Source of the DNA: Persicaria tinctoria
Taxonomy: Eukaryota > Streptophyta > Magnoliopsida > Caryophyllales > Polygonaceae
DNA length: 64,000 nucleotides
Assembly: GCA_037127255.1 (NCBI GenBank)
Contig: JBANSL010000012.1
Location: forward strand, 40,787,115-40,851,114
Reading direction: 5' to 3'
The position numbers and the translations under genes were made by a program. The notes below the pieces were generated by a model. The model was not told where the DNA came from. It did not search any database and saw nothing but the letters and a program-made list of their open reading frames with translations. Shown here in pieces: positions 38,945 to 49,435 of this stretch. How positions within the stretch are numbered: the first letter of the stretch is position 1; each line of letters starts with the position of its first letter.

Positions 38945-40336
38945 TCAGAGCTCAACAAGGGAGGTCGATGTCGAGTTGGCGTAGTCGATGTCGAATAGGG
39001 TAGTTGACGTCGAGTAGACCTGGTCGATGTTGAGTAGATTCCTGGTGCTTTCCTCCGTTGTTGTTTGCTCGTCCCCGTGGTTGCCTATGCTCTTCACCTC
39101 CAGCCATGGAATTTCCTCCTTTGTAGAGCCAAAGGAGAAATCTAAGACCTCGTCGTCTATCGTGAAGGAGAGCAATCGCTTTCTGACGCTGATGTTGGCA
39201 TCTGTTGTGGCTAGAAAAGGTCTACCAAAAATAATAGGGCAAGCAGGATCCTCCGCCATATCTATAATAAGGAAATCTGCAGGAATATAGAACTTACCAA
39301 CCTGGACATGGACATTATCAACCATACATGTAGGGATGACCACCGTATTTTTTGCCATGTATAGCTAGGCATCCACAGGCTCTATTGCTCTTATCTTTAC
39401 CTTTGACCAGATTGAAAAGGGCGTGATGCTCACGCTTGCTCCTAGATCACACAATGACTCATATTTATGTTGTCCAAATCCCACAGTAATAGAGAACTTA
39501 CCAGGGTCAGGTCTCTTCTCAGGGAAATCCATAATTTTGTAGTCGCTGGCGATTTCTCTGGTTGATCGCTTGTTGCTAAGGATCTCTTTGAGGAAGTTGG
39601 CATATGCAAGCATCTCTTGAAGAGATTTTGTAAAGGGAATTGAAATGTTTAGTTCCTGAAGCATCTTAACAAAGCGTTTAAACCCACATGCAGTGGGATC
39701 TTTCAGCTCCTTGGAGGGGAACAAAAACGTCTTCTTTGGTTTCGGAGCCAGAACAGTTGTCGGAGGTGCTGCAGAGTCCTCGATGTCGAATGGTTTTTCC
39801 TCGAAATCGATTATAGTAGTCGACATCGAGTGTTTTTGTCGAGCAAAAGTTTCTCCGTTGAGTGATTGGTCGACGTCGAGTAGGGTTTTGTCGATGTCGA
39901 GTTGTTTTTGGTTGATGTCGACTAGTTGCTGGTCGACGTCGAGTAGATTTTCAGCTTCACCTTTCTCTACTTTGATCTCTGGCTCACGTAGTTGGTGCCC
40001 GCTCCTCAACTTTACATCAACGACTTGATCGGATTGCCTCTTAGGATTTGGATCTGTATGCTCAAGGAGCTTTTCGGATGGCCTTGGGATTTGTTGCGCG
40101 AGTTGACCCATCTGGGTCTCCAAGTTCTTTTTCCAGATGTCCATCTACCCAAAGCGTGTATTGAGGCCGTGGAGTTGAGTCTGGATGTCGTTGTTGGATT
40201 GCTGCTGTTGTGCATGGTTCCTTCTCATCTCGTCGAGGATCATTTGTAGATCATCTTTCCGCTGGTTCCTTTCTGGATGTCCTAGAGCTCTGTATGGTGG
40301 GGGGTTCCTAGGGGCACCTTGGTTCCATTGTGGTTG
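38945..40336 (-). pseudogene. Athila-like gag C-terminus and retroviral-type protease, decayed
   Basis: One minus-strand frame runs from PQWNQGAPRNPPPYRA (about 40333) through ETQMGQLAQQI (gag tail) to the aspartic protease CDLGASVSITPFSI and FLIIDMAEDPACPIIFGRPF; DLGA replaces the usual D-S/T-G, as in Athila proteases. Two TAG stops interrupt it, at 40147-40145 and 39364-39362. At the second, family members have glutamine (Q-LYMA), so CAG-to-TAG decay is likely. Reverse transcriptase, RNase H and integrase are missing; the frame runs straight into palindrome-rich DNA after LDFSFGSTKEE. Residues coded at 39790-39950 form heptads (NLLDVDQ, QLVDINQ, KQLDIDK, TLLDVDQ) produced by the palindromic repeat. 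The gag N-terminus was lost in a fusion to the LTR fragment at 40337. Confidence 0.8.
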
Positions 40337-40588
40337 ATTCAGAATGATGAATGGTGAAAAATGGCATTTTCTTCTGCTGCACCATCCTTAGCTTCTTCAT
40401 GACTTTCCTTTAAGCTTCCAAGTGCGTCCGATTTCTGTGAAATGAAACATAAACTAGTGTAGACTCCATAATTTGGCAAATAAGCATAAAATACATAGAT
40501 TATGTACTATTATAACCCAAATGCTTGAAATGTAAACAGAAATCGATATAAAAGTTAATGTAAAACATGGCAAATTAGGCGCACATCA
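40337..40588 (-). repeat. Truncated Athila-like LTR fragment joined to gag
   Basis: The minus strand from TGATGTGCGCC (40588) matches the start of the LTR at 36958-36700 almost base for base, then stops abruptly at gag sequence. A deletion removed the rest of the 5' LTR, the primer site and the gag N-terminus. Confidence 0.85.
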
Positions 40589-41215
40589 GAAGGAAATAGG
40601 ATGGGTTAGAGGGTGCGATTGTAGTTGCTATTTTGGGGACTTGGGGTGTGAATAGGGTTTGTGGGTGTCGGGAATCGGATGGGTTAGGGGTAGGGGATGT
40701 CGGGGAAGAAATTGGGGACAAATGGGCAAGGATGGGTTCAGAGATTGTGAGGGATACTAAGCAATCCAGAAGATTGTGGATAATCGGTAGGGGAAGACTG
40801 CACATGTGGTAGGACAGAATATTGAAGATGACGTCTGAATTTTTGGTAGCAGATTTCGTAGGACTGGATAATAAAATTGGTATGATATATTTGAACAATT
40901 GGTATGCCAACGATTGTGCCGGAATTTTTGGTGAATTCATTTTGTAGTGTTGAAACTCTTAGTGCCCACCAACTGTTTGATGAAATGTCAAAAATAGATT
41001 ATGGGTTACTTTGGCTATCTGTTGTGTTGGGAAAGAGGTAAAATCAAGAAAACTTGTCTGAAATGCGAATTTGGTAGAACATTAGTGAGGATAGTAGAAT
41101 TGGTAGGATAGTAAAATAAAATTGGTAAGATATAATTGAACAGTTGATGTGACAGATTAGGTGACCTGAATAACTGAAAGTCTTTGTTAGTGGTGATTGT
41201 GATGCAGGTACCCTC
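40589..41215 (+). other. 5' part of DUF1985-bearing element, intron-like
   Basis: Non-coding. ATTGGTAGGATA-type motifs (41085-41135) recur in the later intron at 42600-42650. Ends in a splice acceptor, TGATGCAG, near 41209. Confidence 0.5.
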
Positions 41216-43186
41216 TGTTCAATCACCTATAAAAATGGCAAAGACAGACAAGATGAAAGTTCGGGCATGACTAAGCAGAACCAAGCAGCCATGGGGTAAG
41301 GAAATTGAGATAGTTACATGGTTGTGCTTTTCACATTCCAACATTGAGCTGCTCGAAGGCCTAGACTTAGCCATTGGCCATGACGATTACAAGGCCCTAA
41401 CAAAGAGTCAGTTCGGGGGCATCGTGAGGATAGGCTCCAGGAACAAATTCGCTGCATAGTTAGTCTACTTTTGCCTTCTATGGCATCTCAAGACTAGGAA
41501 GCAACATGAGACGTGGTTAAACTGCTGGTTGAGGACACGAGCCATTTTCTGGACTTCCTTTTGGGTAGGCTGGTGTATGATAAGCTACACGAAAGCCTCA
41601 CGGGGAGATTAAAGACCATGGTGGATGCAGGGAAGCACAAACTGGATAGGCCAACATATGTGCTCTATGGGTTCCAGATGGCCTTCTAGGTTAGTGAAAA
41701 GTTACAATATGTTAAAAACCTTTGCACGTGTTTGCTAGTTGCCAATTGTGAATATATGTGTTGGTGTGTCATGCCAAATGTCTAATTATATCCTGCAAAT
41801 TGAGTATTTCTATCCTGCCAAATTTAGTTAGAATGGGATGCAGTAAAGAATGTTGACCTGCCAAATGGAAAATAATATCTTACCAATTGTCTTAAGTTGT
41901 CATGCCAACTGTGTGTTTTTATCTTTCCAAAATGTGTACGTGTTTGTCGGCTGTCTTGGTTAACTTTACTCCCAAAAGACGAGTTTTCATGTACGTTGCT
42001 AATGGTCCCCTTATTATGGCATGCAGCTATGGATGTACGAGACATTTCCTGAGATTGGGAATCATTTCGGCCGTAACATTGAGGACACCATCACCCCGAG
42101 GTGTCTCAGATGGGAAACCCCAAACATCCAGATCAGATATGAGAATGTGAAATCATTCTTGAACCTGGACGTCTCCGTAGACGACGACATAGACGAACAC
42201 GCCCACCTCGTGAAGCCAGAGCCCATCCTGCACCCCAGCCATAAAGAGAAATAAGCCCACCCGAATGCCTCGTACAAGAGAGAGTCTCCGGACGTGTTCT
42301 TTGACCGAATTATGGCTGAGCACCTCAGGGCCTGCAGAGACAAGCGACGTCAAGAGGATGGTACGACTGGACCTAGTCAGGGAACTAGTCAGTCAGGGTA
42401 AGACGCGCCCATCGTCGGTCTGGAGGCCCGAATTGTCGCGGAGGTGGAGGCCATTTGTAGGGGCATGATGTTGGAAATGGGGAGCCGGTTCGCGGTGCTT
42501 GAGGACAGGATAAGCGAGGATAGTGATGCTTGTAAGAAGGTTTTCTCGGATAAGGGCGACAAGGGAAAGGTATGTGTTACTGTGGCTATCTGCTGTGTTG
42601 GAAAGCAGAAATGGTAGGACATAAATATGAAATTGGTAGGATAGTTTTGAAGAGTAGATATTCTAGAGTATGTGACTGAATGGCTGAAACTCTTGCAGGA
42701 ATACGTTTCTTTGGTAGACGATGAGGACGACACTAAGGCTCATGGGGATGATGTCGAAATGGTGGACGGCAAGACCTCTGACAAGGGAAAGGTGGATGAC
42801 AAGGATGCGGAAAAGGAGGACGACAAGGGGGAGGACAAGGACGCCGACAAGGACAAGGTGGAGGACAAGGAAGAGCTAAACAACGATCACAATGGGGAGG
42901 GTAAGGACGCTTCAAAGGAAAAGACAGAGGAGAAGGAAGAGCTAAATGAAGATCACAATGGGGAGGGCAAGGACGCCGCAAAGGACAAGGTAGAGGACAA
43001 AGACGGGCAAAAGGAGGGTGACAAGGTGGAGGAGATGGACGTTGACAAGGACAAGGTGGATGACAAGGAGGAGAAAACGGAGGATGACACTGTAGACACC
43101 ACGGAGGGAGAGAAGCAGGAAGGGGGGGGGGGGGGGGGGGGGAGAAAAAGGATGTTGAGTCTGATGCAGACCCCGGGGAGGAAAAG
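41216..43186 (+). pseudogene. DUF1985-like transposon gene, three exons, decayed
   Basis: Exon A (about 41210-41693) encodes IELLEGLDLAIGHDDYKALT, then after a shift EDTSHFLDFLLGRLVYDKLH and DAGKHKLDRPTYVLYG. Exon B (42027-42569) encodes LWMYETFPEIGNHFGRNIED, matching the W-x-YE-x-FPxIG stretch typical of DUF1985/Ulp1-associated proteins of plant transposons. Exon C (about 42700-43186) encodes a Lys/Asp/Glu-rich tail in loose repeats (KDKVEDKEEL, NHNGEGKDA). Stops: TGA and TAG in exon A, two TAA in exon B. A run of 21 G (43122-43142) lies in exon C. No Ulp1 protease domain is present. Function unknown; an inactive transposon gene. Confidence 0.6.
43122..43142 (+). repeat. Poly(G) run of 21
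   Basis: An uninterrupted guanine homopolymer within the charged tail of the DUF1985-like gene. Length is likely to vary or to be misread. Confidence 0.9.
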
Positions 43187-44345
43187 GTAAACCGTCGTTG
43201 TTGGTAGGATATATAGGTTTGTGCTTTTGGTATGATAAACTTGCTCTAATGGAATGACATGGTCCCTTGCACTAATGGTATGACATGGTCTATTGACTCG
43301 ACATTGAAAGTTGCAGTCGATATCGAGTCAAGTGACTCGCAATCGACTCCTGGCAATTGACTAGACAACACCTGAATTCCTCTCTGCGACACTTTATTCG
43401 GTGAGTTCCTTCCTTTACCCTTATTTTATATAGATTCATACAGTGGGGACACTGTATATTTTAAGTATGGGGTGGGGGGGAAAGCTCGGTTTTATATTAT
43501 ATACAATTATTTTTTTATTTTGCCTATACATGGTAAACTTTAGGTAAAATTTTCGTTTTTGTGCTTAATTGCATAACCCAAAGTTTGTTTTATGAGACAT
43601 CGCCCAAAAGCTTGCAAATTGTTCAAAGAAACAGTGTCATGGAAGCTAAAGGAAAGGCTCGATGATGCAAGAGTGGGTTCATTAGGGATATTGCACAAAA
43701 TTGCCTAGTAAAGGGAAGTCTCAATGAAGTGCGAATTTTTCATGAGAAAACCACAAAAGTGAGGTAAATTTGATGTTGCTTTTAACATGTTGCACAATAA
43801 GAGGATGTGGGACTTTATATTTTCCATATTCCTAGCCATACCTATACCTATTTTCATCACAAAAGCCATATATGAGTCTTACCTATGTTTACATCATTTG
43901 TTGCTCCACATATACTATACATATTGCCTATTCCTTACCTTATTTCCTATCCGAGGATTATGTTGAGAATGGAAGCCATTTTTGGAGATATTATATGGTA
44001 TTTTTTTGTTATTATCATTATTGGAGTTTGACAGGAAATTGAAAGTCTATATAAATTCAATGAGTGAAAGAAAATCCGGTCACCTCAGGAGATAAATGTA
44101 GATCGACCTTGCCTGCGTTGAGATGTTAGTTCCGCAGAATGGGACACACAGGTGAAGAGTCCAAAGCACTAAGTATACGGGGCCATTGATAACACCCATG
44201 TTTGCGACTCGCGAGAAGGCAGTGCTGAGGTTAAAAAGGTAAAAGCATTATAGTGAAAAAAACATTGAGCGATGAGAGAAATGCGAGAAATCCTATGAAG
44301 AAGAAATGTGGTATGAAAGTTTGGAAATTACTCCTAATCATTAGC
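43187..44345 (+). other. 3' interior of a plus-strand Athila-like element
   Basis: Non-coding. 43440-43480 contains AAGTATGGGGTGGGGGGG. 43800-44330 is the inverted homologue of 37280-37900, including CCAAAGCACTAAGTATACGG. Motif TCGATATCGA at 43317. Confidence 0.6.
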
Positions 44346-45895
44346 ACCACATGGCGAAATATATCTGATGTGCGCTCAATTTACCATGTTTTTCGCTTAC
44401 ATCTATATCGATTTCTGTGCACATTTTATATTTCCTTGCTAGAATAATACAAAATCTGTGTTGTTTATGTTTATTTGCAAATTATGGAGGTCTACACAAG
44501 TTATGGTTTAATTTCACAGAAATCGGACGCACTTTGAAGCTTAAAGAAAGTCATGAAGACATTGGAGAAGCTAAGAAGATTACAGGATGGTGCAGCTGGA
44601 GAAAAGCCCACTTTTCTCCATTCATCCCTTTGAATCAAGTTCTGATGTCTTCATGAGAGTTTTAGACCTCAAAAATATCTTTTCAACGCATATTCATATG
44701 CATCAATCGAACGAACGAAGACTCGGGAAAGCGCGTTTCAAAACGGAGGAGAATGCTGAAAGTTGATAGAAGAACTCGACGTCAACTGATCCCACTTGAC
44801 GTTGACTGATGTCGACCACTTTTCACTAGAAATCGACCGGGACACTAGAGATCGAGTGAAAGTACTCGACGTCGACTGAACCTACTCGACGTCGACTAAA
44901 AATCCAGAAAGTTGCAGAGCCGAATTGAGAAGTCCTAAAGAGAAGAGAATTGCTTGGCCATGAAGAGATATATCTTTATCTCAGTTAGATAGACTCTTTC
45001 CTTAAGGGTATTTTCCTATTTACCCTAGGAAATTTATTTGGATATTTGTTTATTAGGAGATTTATCTTACGTAAGTAGGAAAGTTTTATCTTTAGATAGA
45101 AAATAGATATAGATATAGTTGTTCTATCCTAGAATAGCTAGGGTTGAGCACTATAAATAAAGCCATAGGGTTGGTTTTTTCATTCATTCAAGTCAAGTCG
45201 CCTTCAGACGCAAGGAGACGAGTGAGAGAAAAGGAGGAAAGATTGGAAGGTTTTGTAAGTCTTAGTTTGAGTTGAATGTTAAAGTTAGTTTTTTTTCATT
45301 ATGTTTTGTTTCTAATTTCCCTCTTCTGGAGTTGGGGTGATCCCAACATAGATATATGTGTTTGATTTATGAATTTATGAATTTATATGTCTTTATCATC
45401 ATCTACCTATGTGCTTAATCCTTTGCGAGAGTTGAGGAAATTCTTTATTTGCAATTATGAAGCAAAAGTGAATTAATTATGAATTTGGATAGTAATTAGG
45501 GTTTATTTGCGAAAGCCGACTAATCCCAATTAAAAAAAGGTAGAAGTAATTAGGTTTTTACGCGAGAGCCTCTATCACCTAAATTGTTGGAATTTGCGAA
45601 AGTCGATTATTCGATATAAAGCATGCATCTTTATGAAATTATAATGTACACATATGTTTATTGTTGTGGTGATCCTTAACCTTGGAAGTTTGCACTTTTA
45701 TTATCTTTGTTTTCGTTATTTTCCTCTTAAATTTTATACAGGTTACCCGACATCAAACCACCATTCCCTCTCCATCCCTCGACATTGACCAAGTCTTAGT
45801 CGACGTCGACAGCTACCCTCGCTACTTTCTCTCCTGAGGACGAACCTGACACCACTATCATATAGCAAGGTCGTGACTATAAATTTATTTGGTCG
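44346..45895 (+). repeat. Athila-like LTR, plus orientation, 3' truncated
   Basis: Starts TGATGTGCGCTC like the LTRs at 36958 and 40588. Promoter block with CTATAAATA at 45151-45159. Palindromic motifs at 44866, 44886 and 45800. The usual end (GCTGACACGCTTCC to ACATCA) is missing where it meets the next element at about 45896. Confidence 0.7.
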
Positions 45896-46205
45896 AGAAA
45901 CCCTCTCGTCAATATCCCACCTTTAGCCTTTTACTAATCTACTCCTTTTTTAGCTTCAATAAAGTCCTCTTGATTATTGTTGCTTTGTTGCTGGGAAAAT
46001 TGTTTTCATAACATCCTTATGTGTGAGATGTTGCTATTCATTCACAAGCATGGATTTGAAGGCACTAGTACCTTTTCGAGGATGGCAATTGAGTGTCTTT
46101 GGTAATCTGAAAATGAATTCACTATGTTGAGAGTTTTTGCAGTTTTCCCTGAATGATCATCCAAGTTATTACTTGGGAACAAGCAAGCTTAAGTATGGGG
46201 TGATT
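45896..46205 (+). other. 3' untranslated end and polypurine tract of another Athila-like copy
   Basis: Inverted homologue of 36985-37250 (CTTTAGCCTTTTACTAATCT, AAGTCCTCTTGATTA). Ends with AAGTATGGGGTGATT directly before the LTR start at 46206. Confidence 0.7.
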
Positions 46206-48177
46206 TGATGTCCTTGTTTTAAACCATGTTTTATGCTTAATTTTTCTCCTTATTCTATTATTTTATATATTCTGGGTTGGAAATGTAACGAATTTGTGTA
46301 GTTTATGTTTATTTGCAAGAAATAGAGGTCTACACAAGTTTCTGTTTACATTGAAGACACTCGATGTCTACTAAAGGGACTCGACGTCGAGTGAAGTGGA
46401 CCTGACATCGAGTGGACCAAAGCACAACACTGAGAAGCTGAACATAAGGACTCGACATCGACTATCTGGACTCGATGTCGAGTGGACCTACTCGATGTCG
46501 AGTGAGATTTCTGTTAGGCCGTGACGAATTGGGCTGATCCAAATCCGAGAGAGGAAGACTTAAGCGCGAAGTTTCTATCATCTATCTAAGTTCAATACAC
46601 ATGGGAGAAGATTTATTTACGTTAAGGAGAATTTCTATTTACCAATTCAGATTTATTTCCTCTTTATCTAGATTTATATCTTTTATCCTTAGATAGAATT
46701 TCCTTTCCTTGATTAGCAAGGATTAAAGCCTATAAATAAAGCCCTAGGGGCTGGTTTTCATTCATTCAATTTCAAAAAAAACATTTCTAATAGAGTTTAG
46801 GTTTTTCAAGGCTTGTGGGTTTTGGCATTCTTATGAAAGTTGGAGTGCCGGGATTCTAAAGGTTGCGAATTTAGATTAATGCAAGTTATTTCTTTTTATT
46901 CCAATGATGTTTCTTGCCACGATGAGCGGGTAGTCGCCCTTCTTCTAGGGTCGGGGTGAGCCCGACTATAGCCATACACGCCAAAACAAGTTGGATTTCC
47001 CCGCTATCACCTCGCTTAGATCCGGACCCTAAAGTAGAAAAAAAAATGAAAATAGTAGAGGCAATTTCCAACCGAGGTAGGAAATCCATCATATCCAAAC
47101 GAACAAACCAGCACAGGTAGTAGTGGTTGCCCTTACGTTTATACGCTGCATTAAGCAGACCTTTATCACTATCTCACCCAGTATATTTGTCGGCAACAGA
47201 AGCATATCCAAGTCCCATATTCAGTTGAATCAGATCTAGCAGCGCTCACTACTTAGGCGAAAGAAAAGAGCAAGATACGACCAAAAATCCGGAGATTCTC
47301 ACGCAGGAACAAGCGTAGGCCTATAGCGCGCCCTTCACAAGTAAGAAGTGCTTTTCTTGGCGAAGTGAGAAAGCACAGTTGCGCGCCTTTCCATATCCCC
47401 TCTATACTCTATAGGCTATTAGTACCAAGCGCTCTTGAGGTAAGTTTTGATATTCGTTATGTTTTGATCATCCACTACCTTTTATATGCTTGTTCCCTTG
47501 TCGAAAGAGAAGAGATCCATGTTAACAACTTGGATTATAAACATTAAATTGGTAGATACAATTAGAGTTTACTTGGAGAGTTCAATCTAATTGTTGGAAA
47601 AGGTGAAAGCTTGTTCCTTTGATGTGATTACATAATCATTCATATTGTCTTATCTTATACGTGTTTGGTTATCGTTGTGGTAAGCCCTGACTTTGGAAGT
47701 TTTTTTTCATATTTGTTTACAACCGTTAATCTGTCATTCGTTGGGTCTTCATCAAACTCAACATCCTTGGTTATTTCTGTCCACCATTCGTTTCCATCCT
47801 TTCATTCTTCGGGCACACTTTTCCGAACCCTCGATTACACTGTTGTTTTTCTGCAATCTGACTCGACATCGACTCCTTTGAGTCGATATCGAGTCTAGCC
47901 CACTCGACACCGAGTCTTGTTAGTGTTGTTTTGCAAGAATTGACGAGATCGATTGCTCCCTGGACTCGACATCAACTCATCCAGTCGACGTCGAGTGAGC
48001 TTCTAAGTCAAAACAGAATCTAGATTACAAGCTATCTAGGATCCGCTGACACGCTTCCTCGTGGATCGAACCTGATTCCCTTCCACTACAACGGGAGGAA
48101 GTCTTATATTTATTTTCATGAGCAAATTCGGTTTGATTCATATTTATATTTATTAAACTCGATTTTCTCCTACATCA
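46206..48177 (+). repeat. Athila-like LTR, complete
   Basis: TGATGTCC...CTACATCA, 1,972 bp including an insertion of about 460 bp (46977-47437). TATA box CTATAAATA at 46740-46748, GCTGACACGCTTCC near 48046. Palindromic motifs at 46381, 46452, 46472, 46492, 47863, 47883 and 47985. Confidence 0.8.
46977..47437. other. Insertion in LTR, organelle-like sequence (possible NUMT)
   Basis: The next LTR (48178-49435) lacks this stretch: homology stops at GAGCCC.A.TATAGCCAT and resumes at GGTAAGT. The insert has a more even base composition than its surroundings and no palindromic motifs. Stretches such as GAAGTGAGAAAGCAC and GCGCGCCCTTCACAAGTAAG have the character of plant mitochondrial intergenic DNA. 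That origin is an impression, not a match. Confidence 0.4.
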
Positions 48178-49435
48178 GAATCCGAGTCGGAGAAGACTTT
48201 ACTTATGCACGAAGAGAAAGATCTTTATTTACTTATCGGACTTCTATCCTTATGGGTGAATATCTATTTACCATAGGGAAATTTCCCAGTTTATATTATT
48301 TTATTAATTCAAGTTTTAATAGGATTAGAATTATTTTCCTTGGTTAGCAAGGATTAGTAGCTATAAATAAAGCCCTTGGGGCTACGTTTTATTCATTCAA
48401 TTTCAGAGAGAACAATATCATAGCGTTTAGGTATTTTAGAAGCTTTAGGGTTTTGGTGTTCTTACGAAAGTTGGAGTGCTTCAATTGTAAAGACTTCGAG
48501 TTGGTTTTTATGCAATCTATTATTTTTCATCATGTCTTTGGTCACCATGAGTGAATAGTCGCCCTTCTTCTAGGGTCGGGGTGAGCCCAATGATAGCCAT
48601 GTTGGTGGATTGGTAAGTCGCGAAAGGAAGGTACTTTATCTCGCTCTATCTTGTGCTTCATCTTTAAATTGAAATTTAAGGAACTCATGTTGTCAAACTT
48701 GTGTAGTAATTAGAGTTTTTATTCGAAGTTTATAAACTCTATTTATGAAACGGATTTACACAATTAGGTTTATTTATTGAAAGATTTATCTGCCTACTTG
48801 TTGGATTTGGTGAAAGCCTTGTCCTTTATCGATAAAGTAATTGTCTTTTGCGATTTATTGCTTTTACTTGCATGGTTATAATTGTGGTAAACCCTGGCTT
48901 TGGAAGACTTTTATTATATTGTTTACATCGTTAATTTGTTTTTCGTTGAGTCCTCGAAAAACTCGACACCATTGTTATTTTCTGATCATCCTTCGCTTCC
49001 ATTCTTATTTATTCGGCCATCTTTGCCAACCCACTTGTTTACTGCTTTTTTACTCGACATCGACTGAGCCTCAGTCAACATTGAGTGCCCCTAGTTCGAC
49101 TAGCTGTCTTCTGAGCCAGCCGACATCTGCTGCTGATCTACTCGACATCGACTCATCTAGTTGACGTCGACTGTTGCTTTTATTTTGCAGGAACTTGACT
49201 CGAGATCGACAGCCACCAGTAGACATCGACTGCATTCCAGTCGGAGTCGAGTGACTTCTAGTCGATTACAAAACGTCATTTTCGCGCTATTTTGGGATTC
49301 CGCTGACACGCTTCCTCATGGATCGAACCTTATTACCTTTCACTACAACGGGGGAGTCTTGAATTTATTTGATAGGCTAGGAGTTGCAATTTTATTGTAT
49401 ATCTATATTTTCATATTCGATTCTCCTCTACATCA
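48178..49435 (+). repeat. Athila-like LTR, 5' truncated, directly abutting the previous LTR
   Basis: Begins at GAATCCGAG, equivalent to about 46546 in the preceding LTR. CTATAAATA at 48361-48369, GCTGACACGCTTCC near 49303, end CTCCTCTACATCA at 49435. Motifs at 49054 and 49142. The head-to-tail arrangement points to unequal recombination or nested insertion. Confidence 0.8.

Noticed and set aside
42733..42981. Minus-strand Cys/Pro-rich frame
   Set aside because: Antisense shadow of the Lys/Asp-rich exon of the DUF1985-like gene.
33300..49260. CRISPR-like reading of the regularly spaced palindromes
   Set aside because: Plant nuclear DNA, 10-bp units with about 10-bp linkers, no unique spacers or cas genes.
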